Origin: Diplodia intermedia
Lineage: Eukaryota > Ascomycota > Dothideomycetes > Botryosphaeriales > Botryosphaeriaceae
NCBI GenBank assembly: GCA_021495925.1
Contig: JAKEKT010000025.1
Location: forward strand, 186,001 to 250,000
Direction: 5' to 3'
DNA length: 64,000 nt
Position numbers and translations under genes: made by a program. Position 1 is the stretch's first letter; each line of letters begins with the position of its first letter. The notes beneath the pieces were generated by a model. It did no database searches. It worked only from the letters and a program-made list of their open reading frames with translations, and had not been told where the DNA came from. Positions 44,788 through 54,669 of the stretch are shown here, piece after piece.

Positions 44788-45273
44788 TTATGAGAACTGT
44801 TCAATACCTGGAAATCCGCTGTCTCTTGCGGCTGTCCGTCCGAGCAAAACGTCGAAGGGAGGATCATAGTCCGCTGTTAGAATGAACCTTGTAGTTCGTG
44901 TTTCATTGGACTTCCAAAAACCCCATTCCATGCTCACAAAACTCGAGTTTTCCATCAGCTCTTCTCCGTATGGATCAATGGAAAGTCCCTCCTCCTTTTC
45001 GTCGTGCTGGGGCTGTATATCGAGTACTTCTGAAACAAATCTGGGCGATACAAGGCTCGTGTCTTCCCTCGCTCTAGGGGACGACATCAAGGCTAGCGTT
45101 TTGGCTTTTGTCCCAGAACTTGTTGGTTTGTTGATGAAAATCGTAACCACAGTGTTGTCAGGCTCTGGATTCTGCTGTTTATCAAGCTCAGCAAGCGCTT
45201 ACTGTTCTGGGGTCAAGGTCTCACGTACTTTCCTTGTATGTCTGGTCTGACGATGCCTCCTCCAAAAGCACAT
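44788..45273 (-). CDS. MCF-type pseudo-retropepsin protein (module copy 2)
   Basis: Exons on the minus strand are 45229-45273 (45-nt microexon MCFWRRHRQTRHTRK, donor GTACGT) and 44788-45174, giving 143 aa. The acceptor is a CAGCAG pair, so exon 2 may start three bases later. Exon 2 reads LALMSSPRARED, SLVSPRFVSEVLDIQP, SFVSMEWGFW and TRFILTADYDPPFDVLLGR. These are the two conserved blocks of the family; the catalytic DTG of retropepsins is replaced. The N-terminal Met-Cys-Phe followed by basic residues is shared with the copies at 22534 and 24417. It is head to head with the DUF6594 gene at 46131, as in module copy 1. Function unknown. Confidence 0.7.
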
Positions 45274-46130
45274 CTCGGCGGATTAGTTGAGAGGTATGGT
45301 TTCTCACGAAGAACTCACAATCTTGCAAGAGTTCTTTAGACGGACACTGCAGGCGGGTGCCGAGTCCTTATGGCCATAATCTGCCTTGCACAGCCTCAAT
45401 GTCGCAAGTACGGGGATCTTAAACCAACCAAAGTTTATAAACAAGGATTTGTGCGTCTGAGTGTCGCTCTCGGCGTTGCTTGCATATCGATTGCGCGCCA
45501 TTGATTAGCGGATCTGACCCCGCTCGTCAGCTCCGCATGAACTGTCATGTTGCTCGACGCGTTTAGTCCCGAAATGACGAAATACCACCTTTTCTGCCTT
45601 GCAGTATGCCTCTGCAAGCTGGCGCCTTGCCACGTCAGGCTGATATGTCGCACAGCGAGCAAGGCGCATCGGAAAAGATCGGGAGATGCACATACATGTA
45701 TACATATAACGTTTACCTTTACGCGAGAAAGACGCTGCTTTTGATACTTGATATCTACCTTGGCCTACTTCTCCATCAGATCTCTACTTTTTATTTTATA
45801 CCTCTCAAAAATAAGAAGCCATGCACTGCTGTCCGCATTGTTACTTAGCGAGTTCGCTGAAGCAACGTTTGTCAGACTAGGCTAGAAATTTGTCGGGGAG
45901 TCGAGGGCGTTTATCAGCCTTGTACAACCTGCATGCTCCGCACTGGAATGCATGAATGCTGCTTGGATCCCTGGTCGTGCTGTAAGCCTTGTACCAGCGT
46001 TTCCAAAGAGTTCGGTAGATAAGAGATCGTAAGCAGCGCGTTTTCAAGGCTTTTCAGTGTAGGTTGTCCGTCTCGTCTTCTTACCCCTCGCTCGATTCAA
46101 GCGTGTCCTACGTTGCCCACTTTTCTCGAA
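45274..46130. promoter_or_regulatory. Divergent intergenic region of module copy 2
   Basis: An 857-bp region between the starts of the MCF gene (-) and the DUF6594 gene (+). No gene was recognised. Its position matches 21336-22533. Confidence 0.4.
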
Positions 46131-47154
46131 ATGAGCAACCAAGCGAGGAGTACTATTCCTCTTCACAACGTCGGTGACGCGACACTGCATCCAAGCTCCA
46201 TGGACCATGTTGAACAAGGATCCACCCCCGCTGAGATAGAAGCTCCTCCCGGTTACCCCAAGCTCGCCGAACGCATGGGTCTCATACCAGAGATCGGTAT
46301 TTTCCGCAGCTTCGGATCACTCAACGCACTCTGTATTCTGTACATGCAAGCCGAGCTCATGGACATCGAGCAGAAATTGAGACGCAGCCAGGTTCGCGAC
46401 GACAAAGCAATAGAGGGGGACAAGTGGCAGTACGCGAGAGATTGGCATTTTCTCAAAGAATCGCTCACGAGAAATGGAGACGACGAGCAGCTTCAGCTTG
46501 TGCGTACAGCCCAAAGAACGCTCGAAAAGTACAGTAAGTAAATAATACAGACAAAGACCTGGTGAAGAAGTGTGTTATTAACATTCAGCAGACACCGCGC
46601 TTCTGCGGCAGAACCAAATCGCACAAATGAAACAACCTGGCGCTTACGATTTGAAGTACATTCAAGACTTCCTCGCTTCCTCCGATATGGGTCCATACGC
46701 TTTGCGCGGAGTTGATTGTGATATTTGGGGCTCAAATGAGAACCCTGACACCTTCTCGGCGGACCTTGTTACCACACTGCCGCGTCACAACGAAGACATA
46801 TTCTCACAGTGGGCGACAGAGAAAGGAGTGGCTAGATGGGTGATGATTGGAGGATCTCGCCTGTTCAAACCCTCATCTTTTCAAGGAATGGCCGGCTATG
46901 AGGACAGTTCTATCCTCCGACTGACTTCGGTGTTTTGCAGTGTTGTGGCATCTGCTCTGCCGATAGCTGCTATTGCGGTGCTGTACACTGTTAACTCTAT
47001 AAAGATACGACTGGTGATCATTGCGATTTTCAACCTTCTATTGTCATTCTGCCTGGCAGCTTTTACCACTGCGCGGAGAACCGACATTTTCGCTGCTTCA
47101 GCTGCCTTTGCAGCTGTCCAAGTGGTATTTGTACAGATAGGAACAAATGATTGA
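46131..47154 (+). CDS. DUF6594-type membrane protein (module copy 2)
   Basis: Exons 46131-46533 and 46592-47154 (phase 1 intron of 58 nt, GTAAGT ... CAGCAG) give 321 aa. The acceptor is an NAGNAG pair; using the upstream AG changes one residue to two. The start MSNQARSTIPLHN resembles the other copy (MANGSD...IPLHH). APPGYPKLAERM is the DUF6594 hallmark, then FRSFGSLNALCILYMQAEL. The middle part IWGSNENPDTFSADLVTTLPRHNED aligns with IWG/VWGS...LCPRHDED-type sequence of the first copy. Three membrane segments occupy about 246-268, 273-293 and 299-316 and share LPIAAIAVL and AAFAAVQVVFVQ with the first copy. The gene is tail to tail with the DTG retropepsin gene on its right (371 bp). Function unknown. 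Confidence 0.88.
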
Positions 47155-47525
47155 AGGAAAACAGACAATTGTAGATATGTAAGACAAACTTTGACCAGTT
47201 CATGCGCTGAAACAACCATTCGTCATCTAGAGATTTAACTACCCCTGGGCTACAGTCATATGCTTATCGTAAATGCGCCATTCTCTACTTCACCGCACCG
47301 GTATGTAGAAGTCATGACCGCTGAATCCGAGCTCCATCTTAATCCAATACCATGCGTCCTTTTGGAGAGGATTTTCCAAAATCAAATCATCACTGAGAAG
47401 GACAATAAGAAAGATACAAAAAAAAGTGAATACGGGCAGGTCGGAAGTGTGAGTGGGTTGACAGGAAGGAAGATAGTCTACTCAAGGGCACTGCCGTATC
47501 ATCCTCACGGTTTCAGGGATGAATG
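47155..47525. other. Tail-to-tail spacer of module copy 2
   Basis: A 371-bp region between the stop codons of the DUF6594 gene and the DTG retropepsin gene. No gene; presumably two 3' UTRs. Confidence 0.5.
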
Positions 47526-48553
47526 TCATGCTTTGCTGGGCTGATGCTTAGGTTGTTTCGAAGTCTTGGGTGGGTTGTCGACTTGCTTGTTTCTTTCCTG
47601 AGTGTGAAGCTTCTTGTCTCGTTGCTGAGCTTGATAGGCGGCATGACCTAATGCATTTTCAGTCAGAGCTTTGCATAAAGGCATGACCGTAAGGTTCAAA
47701 TTAGTGAAGTAGAAGAGACTCACTGTTCTCCGCAGGTTTCGGATGGACTGCACGAAATCCAGCACAGGCATACTGATCAAGGAGACCTTCTGTATGCATA
47801 GTCTGGACACCGATGACCATGTCGCACGCGAGATCCTTCACCACCAAAAACTTGCTCCGATAAGTTTTAGGTGCGAAGAACACCTTCTTCTTGCAACAGC
47901 TCTTGTCGACGCCTTGCCAACGCATGTGCAGCTCCCCAACAACTTTCAACGAAGACTTGTTGATACCGCAGTACTGATGTTGGAACCTGGGGATGATTCG
48001 GAGTCTCGAGAGAATCAAGTGGAAAATAGAGGGCTTCCGTACGGTACGTTCGTACCAGCAAACATCGCCAAAGTCTCCGTCTTTGACGATGGCGAGGTCG
48101 ATCATGTTTTCGTGTCGGACGCCAGTATCGAACAACGCGACCACATTCAGGAGGTCACCTTTGGTTCCTTTAGCTTGGCCTTTGAGAATCTTGACGTTTC
48201 GTTGGAAATCGTCCAACTACAGTTCCATGTCAGCACTTTGTAGACCTCGCCAAAACGTAGGCGCACAATACCTCATCGCAACCAACACCATGCTTGGTCC
48301 GTCGCAATGACCCAAGCCCCAGTGGTAGTCCCCCACATGCATCAGGACTGGACGCATCGCTATCAGAACATGATGACCCATGTGGGAGCTGGTTCATCCT
48401 GGTATCATACACAGCAGACAGATTGTAAAGGTCGGTCCACAGGCGCTCGGATGCACACCGAAAATCGCACTCCAGGGTGAAGCGTAAGAAAAGATCTTGA
48501 AGAGGAAGGTACTTTGAATTGACTGAATAGACTGTCGTGGAATGGAGGTTCAA
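47526..48553 (-). CDS. Retropepsin-like protein with intact DTG motif (module copy 2)
   Basis: Three exons on the minus strand, 48272-48553, 47724-48216 and 47526-47647, give 298 aa with introns of phase 0 and phase 1. Exon 1 (94 codons) begins MNLHSTTVYSVNSK and is unlike exon 1 of the first copy. Exon 2 begins LDDFQRNVKILKG and reads NVVALFDTGVRHENMID near residue 118: the DTG aspartate of retropepsin-fold proteases, D124. KFLVVKDLACDMVIGVQTMH is the later hydrophobic-Gly block and aligns with FLVVEDLEWQVVFGLPTIHH in the copy at 19244-20131. Exon 3 is Lys/Gln-rich. No retroelement domains are adjacent, so this is a domesticated or cellular retropepsin-like gene. Substrate unknown. Confidence 0.75.
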
Positions 48554-50994
48554 TGAAGTTGACTTATCCTGACTATATATCTTAGCTCGCGGGAGTGGAG
48601 CTGTGACGGCGAGGTAGGCTCGCGCTCACAAACTAGCCTTTTTGGGGAGAAGCAGAGGAAATCGGTGCTTGTGGTGACACAGCACTATAGGTATCATCAT
48701 GCCCGGGCTCGCCTAGCTAATCACCGCTACCCGCTGAAGCTTGGCATTGCCACGGAGAGGTCATCAAAGCTTGGCAAGCTGACTGTCTTACTAAATTTGG
48801 CGCCACGCCTGCAGCTTCGGTGCGAAGCGCGTACATCCTGATCGCCGCCCATTCCTGCACCATGACCTTATACCCGTGCTCTCATAGAGGTGCCGCGGAT
48901 GCGCCCTGAACATTTGATGATATGGCCCCAGACACCAAATGCCGCTATCTGAAGCTGTCATCGGCGGAGCTGGGAGGCAATCATGGCCAGCACCGGAATG
49001 CATTCAGGTACACTGTAAGGCTGCCTACACCATATCGTCGTCCAACGTATGGGTGCAAAACAGCCGGCAGTTGGTCCACGCGGACACTCGAAAGTTAGGT
49101 TTCCTACGTCTGGAAATGTGGCGCGGAAATTATGCAAGTGGCTCGACTGGCGCTTTGCGCACCTTCGTACGAGCACTGGCTACTGTGTAGAATGGCATTC
49201 GTTGGAGCCGCCGCGTGTCCCGGACGCCCCGCACGAGGCTCCCCGCCTTGGACAGATTCGTGCCATGGGTTACCCCTGCCACAGGCCTGCGGGCCTCAGA
49301 CGCAACCCCCGCCACGGGCCGACCACCTGCCACTGACCACGGACGAGCTTACCTGCTGCAAGCCCAGAACATGGATCCCCGCCACGGACGGATTCGTGCC
49401 GCGGGCGGCTCTCTACCACGAGTCCGCGTGCCTCACGATCCGGCCGGAAGCCCCTGAGATCCCGACAAGGTTTTGTCAGAATCATGACGCCCATAACACC
49501 AAAAGAGAAATGCTTTAGCACGTAGCGGATGCGATCCTCAGCTATCGGCGCTAACTCACAAGGCTATCTTCCTCACCAAAACCAAATACCAGCAGCTAGG
49601 GAGTAAGTATGATTTTTTTTGCCTTGGCGAAGAAAGGCTTTCGGCAGGACTCTGTTCCTTTTTTCTTCGGTTGAACTTTCTGGAAGAACAGGCGCGCCCT
49701 GGCTTGACCCTGAGCCCATGTGTTCTAGGCCGTTTACCTGCCGCAGAATGACGCAGCTGGCATGGCGGGAATCCGGCTTGAGGCCCAGCACTATCCTGCA
49801 GGTGAGGTTGGTCCAATGGCTGAAGGGTACGACCGCTCTCGCTTATGCATCAGTTGCAGAACCGTGCAGCTCCCTGAAACATGTCTGGGAATCTTCATGT
49901 CGACGTGATAAAAACGGGCTTGAACAATGGGCTCAAGCATTGAAATCGGGAAAGGTGTTGAGGCGTCAAGGGGCTGCATGGAGAACAGTCTGTAAACTTT
50001 GTTGCTTGACTATATACGGAGGGATAGTGGATGCCAAAGCACAGGCATGGGTAATGGAAACAGACGTGTAAAGTGGTGTGGTTGGAGCGGAGCGGAGGCT
50101 GTGGAGTAGTACAACACCTAGTCGGCAACTGTGGCCATTTCGTGTGGCGCAGCAAGTGGAATGTATCTACACTTAACACGCTGCCCCCACGAATTGTGCA
50201 GCATGAGCAACCGTCCTTTGGACCACGCCATATTTGACTTTCATCATACCGTGCTCGCTCTTCGGGTGCATACGATACCCTTCGATGGTAAGAAGGTCCA
50301 TTTGCCCATCTCTTCGAAGTAACGAAAGTTTACACCATGGATCATAGTTTGTCCCAATGCTGCTCCTGACATGCATGCTGCAGGGGCCGTGGGCCCGAAA
50401 AATTGTTGGGTGTGGTTGGTATATGCGAATAATGCATCTTCGAGACGCCTGGATGGTCGACACGACAGATTTTTCGTCTTCGTATTGAGAGGGCCTTCAG
50501 AGCTATTTCTCATGGCGCAGGTCTATTTACCTCTTTCAAGATATGAAGGAAGCGAACAAGGCCATCGTGCAGCCGTGAGTCATGTGGATTTGAGAGCTCA
50601 GGCGGCATAGACTAGGTTGATATGCTCTGGTCAAAATGCGAGCTAGTTCAGCGGTGACTGACACCAAGATTCAACAAGGGAGGGTAGAAGTGAATGAGCG
50701 CGTGTAACCCACAAGTCCGCAAATTCTCCAAGATTTCGTGTCCAGGGGTAGGATGCAGCTTTGCGGTTGCTGAAGTTGAGCCAAGAGGCTGTTGTCGCTG
50801 ATTTTTTGGTGGAGAGGTTTGTTGCAACTCTTGGATTCATCTCTCGTATTCCATCGGTGGAGGTTAAGGCTCCATTTCCGTTTGGAACCGAGTGGATATG
50901 CGGTGGACTCGGTTGTTCCAATCCGCGCGTAGACTTTGCCGTAGAAGCCGCATCCAGGCGTCGGTGGTAGAGTAGATTGTTTCTGCGTGTTTGC
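48554..50994. other. 2.4-kb stretch with no recognised gene
   Basis: Short frames on both strands with no motifs. No further MCF or DUF6594 sequence was seen here. Confidence 0.4.
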
Positions 50995-52094
50995 TCAAAC
51001 AGAGGCACTGTGTTCTTGGCAAACTGCCCTTCTGGTGATGAACCAGGTCTTGACTTTTTTCACCGGAAGTGACGTTTTCAGGGCAAGGATTTCCAGCTCG
51101 GAATCAGATGGAAGCGGGGTCATGGTGAAATGGTATTCGAGGATGGCTTTCGCTGGGCGAGGGATCCTTTTCCTTTCCGAGCGATGGTTGGAAACGGCCT
51201 GCTCTACGACAGCAGCAGGCAGGGTGGTCGACCGATGCCTGTTCGTGAGGAGCACGCCGGGCTCGGGCAGCACTCGGCTGCCATCTTGGCCGGTAGACAC
51301 TGAAGAGCTTCTCTTGAAAGCGGAAGGGTTCGGGAGCAGGAGAAGGCCGCGCTTGATGCAGTGGGTTCGGAGGATGTTGTTCTGGCGCTGCAGGCTGGCC
51401 AGCTGATCGTCCATGGATTGGCGATGGTGGTCCCACAGTGGAAAATCAATGGACAGCGGTTGCTGGCCCAGCAATGCCCGCGTCTTCTGCATAACGTGCA
51501 TCCCCCTCATGTCGACTTGCAGGTTATTTATGCTCTCTTCCTTCTCGTGCAGACTGGCAAGGTTCTCGTAGTAGTCGGACAGGAGCTCCCTGTCGTCCTG
51601 ACAATCATGATCTTTGCGCTCCGATCGACTGCCAAGGCTCTTGCTGCAATCTGTCAGCGACTCCGCAACAACGCTTCGGCGTGACGAGCCCCTTACTCTG
51701 GCGACGACGAACTGCTGGCGGCGGACAAGGCACAGTGGGTGGTGCTCTTCCAGGTGCCGATGTTCGGCAGCGCGTGCTGTTTGACATAGCCGGACCGGGA
51801 GGTCGCGGAGGCAGGGCGCGAGGCCAGCGATTCAGGCGTCGGCGGCAGCGAGAGGGTGGTGCCCAGGGGCTTGATAAGTGGGGTGGAAGAGGGCGACTCC
51901 ACCATTGTCATGGCAGCGAATCTCGGCTCCGGCACCCAGCCTGCTGCGTTGCTCACACACTCGGCAGCCTCGGCCAGAAATTCCTCCAGGCTGCTGCGAG
52001 GAGTGTCTGGCGGCCGCGGCTCGAAGATGTTGGCGCCAAGAGCACTGTTGGGACCGTCGCGGAGCGGACTAAAGTAGCGGGAGATCAAGTTCAT
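50995..52094 (-). CDS. Homeodomain-like protein lacking the invariant Asn
   Basis: Exons 51697-52094 and 50995-51643 (53-nt intron, GTAAGG, GCTGAC, TGCAG, phase 2) give 348 aa. The first part is Ser/Pro-rich (residues 1-130). A coiled-coil-like stretch with YYENLASLHEKEESINNL and SMDDQLASLQRQNNILR follows. Near the C-terminus, RPAKAILEYHFTMTPLPSD and LALKTSLPVKKVKTWFITRR fit a homeobox of about 60 residues with helix 3 WFxxRR. At position 51 of the homeobox (WFxNRR), where Asn is nearly invariant for DNA contact, the codon is ACC (Thr). Either DNA binding is altered or the domain has another use. It is divergent from the mL46 gene. No specific fungal family was recognised. Confidence 0.68.
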
Positions 52095-52878
52095 GATGCC
52101 GCGCGCGGGTCGAGGAGCAGGATGAGGAGAGGAGCGGAGGCAGCCATGGTCTTATGGAGAGTAATGACCTGCCCGCGACAAGGGCGGGCATAATTTTCAG
52201 TTGATGTGCATCTGGCATGCGCTCAGACTCCCCAAAAATAGTTTGGCGGCTCGTCGTTGTCCCTGCAGGCAGCAGAGGCGCCGCGCTGCGAGTGGCCGCC
52301 GCCGCCTGCAACCGAAGCGGTACTTGTGACTTGGCGGAGCTGCCACATGAGGCGAACGCGTGCCGCTCGCTGTTGGCTGACGCGTGCATCCGACCTGCGC
52401 AATCCGGCCATGGGCTGCCATCCTGCTGCATGCGCCTCGGGCTTTAGAGATCAGATCGTCCACGCCGCACAGAACGCCGGACCCTTCTCCTCAGAGCTGC
52501 GCGGGCGCGATGCCGCTTTTCTTCACGCACGCGCCCAAGCCACCAGGGCTCCGGCGCGCGCGCAGGCTTGTGAGCGGTATCTATCTAACAGTACGCCTTG
52601 GAGAGGTTACGAAGGTACCGCTAGCGAAAAGACCGCTCGACTCCGTCTGGGCGCCGTGTAAATGACCAGTGTTTCATAGAGCAGAGACGTCACTGGTGAT
52701 AAGGTTGGTGCCGTGGAGAGAAAGTGCTGGGCCGCTCGCACGCGACGAGTTTTGTTGCGCCCGCCAAGCCTGCGTCACGTGCTTTGCCGCTCGGACGCGC
52801 TGGCCCTCCGCCGAACTTTTTGGACATGGCACCAGCGCCCGCCCATCGCAACGTCAGTCGTCGCGGCCGTACCGTGAT
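52095..52878. promoter_or_regulatory. Divergent region between the homeodomain-like gene and mL46
   Basis: 784 bp of GC-rich DNA between the two start codons, with chance frames on both strands. No gene recognised. Confidence 0.45.
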
Positions 52879-54000
52879 ATGAACGCCGGTCAGAGGAGTG
52901 CGAGGCAATTGGCCTCCAAGTCCGGTATGCCCACCACCCGGGCCATTGACTTCCCCTACTGATGCGCCCGTCTTGCCAGCCAAGGACTCCATCTGCATCT
53001 CGTGCCGCGAGACCATCTCCCGGAGACACTTCGCCAGCGCCGCCGCCGCCGTGCAGGAATCCCCCATCACCTCGGATCCAGTCCCGCCCGTTTCTCAGGC
53101 CTCAGCTCCTCAGCAGGCATACCAGGTCCGCGCCGGAGTCGTCCTCTCAAGACCGCCCATCATCACCCGCGACCTTCACCCGTTCGAGAAGGCTTTCTTC
53201 CTTTACCAACGCCGTCTTAATGAGCGTCTAGCCCTTGGGTTCACGAGATACTTTTATCACAAAAAAGGCTTGGTTGCGGATCTTGAATGGAAGCGTAAGC
53301 AGAAGCAGCGCCTTACGCCTGCCCGCGACATTGGCGTTTACCGCGGACACGGCAATGCGGCTTGGAACGATGAGCTACTCGTGGGCGCCCAGGAGAGTGA
53401 GCCTGACCATCAAAGGGAGGCTCTGCTGAGAGATATGGAGTCCACTGGCGCGGAGGACGAGGTGGTGGGCGTCAAGAAGGAGTCCGCCGAACGGCCACTC
53501 TCGAGGGTAACCGAGGCGGACAAGACGGGCGACCAGAAGAGCTTGAACAGGATGTTGCAGAGGACGCTCTACCTGCTAGTCAAGGACGGTAGCGGAAGAT
53601 GGCAGTTCCCACAGGGCCGTCTCATCGGTCGCGAGAACCTCCTCAATGTAAGCTTTGCGGGAACCTGGGCCAACTGCTTGCACTAACACGATTGCAGGCG
53701 GCGGAACGCGTGTTGGTTCAGAGCGGCGGCATCAACATGAACACCTGGGTGGTTGGGAACCACCCGGTGGGGCACTACCAGTTTGACTTTCCGAAAACCA
53801 TCACGAACGCGGACAATGGCGTGGAGGAGCTGGGCGAAAAGGTGTTCTTCATGAAGGCTCGTATTATGGCGGGTCAGGCGAACCTGGCGGAGAACAAATA
53901 CGGGCTGGCCGATTTCAGGTGGCTGGCAAAGGAGGAAATCCAGCCGATTGTGACGCAGCGCTACTGGGGCGCGGTGCAGGACATGCTGATGGCGCGGTGA
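52879..54000 (+). CDS. MRPL17: Mitochondrial large ribosomal subunit protein mL46
   Basis: Exons 52879-52924, 52980-53647 and 53698-54000 (introns 55 and 50 nt) give 338 aa. The N-terminus MNAGQRSARQLASKSAKDS is a mitochondrial presequence with ISRRHFASAAAAV following. YQVRAGVVLSRPPIITRDLHPFEKAFFLYQRRLNERLA is the conserved N-terminal block of mL46 (yeast Mrpl17). The nudix-like C-terminal half has LLVKDGSGRWQFPQGRL, AAERVL, NTWVVGNHPVGHYQF, VFFMKARIMAGQ and DFRWLAKEEI. It is a structural component of the mitoribosome; the nudix fold is not catalytic in this family. Exon 3 begins at GCGGCGGAACGC directly after ATTGCAG. Confidence 0.92.
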
Positions 54001-54669
54001 GGGGAGACTTGCGGGCGCCGTAGCTTCTGTAATATACCTTGTTTGCCGTGGAATTTGGCATTGCGGCGATACGCTAGACCCACGCACTGTCGCGCCTATC
54101 CGTCCGAGCGCGATTGCGGCTGCGACAAAGGCGGCTTTGTCTGGGACACAGCCATGCTGCTCCGGAACGCGAGCTGGCGGAGTCGCGAGCACAGCACTGG
54201 CGGGATGGTGGCCGCAGCGGCCGCGCGGATATTTTTGTCTCCTGTCGCGGCGCCCAGCATTCAATCTCCCGATCGAGTTGGCGGCGGGTGCACATCGCGC
54301 GTCTATGTCAGGGTCTCCAGACGACCGCCTTCCGCCGAGTGCACATCTCGCCAGTCCACCTTTTCGCAGCTTCTCCAAGCCTGCCATCTGCAGCCCTGCG
54401 CCGCCGCCAACGCGACACACGAGAGACCGCTCGCCTGCGGCCCGCGTAACGTGTGCCAAGTCGGAGGCTGTGCACGCGGACACTCGCCCTGCGATCCAGC
54501 CCGCCTCCCTCCGCATCGCCCTGCGTCTGGAGACTGAGCACCCAGACTTTGCGCCTCGCAGCCCCGGCACGATTGGGATGCGCCGTCTTTAGCTTCCCGC
54601 AAGCTTCGATACCGCCGCGCGACATCTCTCCCAGCTCCAGTCTCACCCGCAGCAACCCTCACGCTCGGA
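54001..54669. other. Spacer between mL46 and DRS2
   Basis: 669 bp of GC-rich DNA with chance frames on both strands; DRS2 promoter and leader expected. No gene recognised. Confidence 0.5.
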
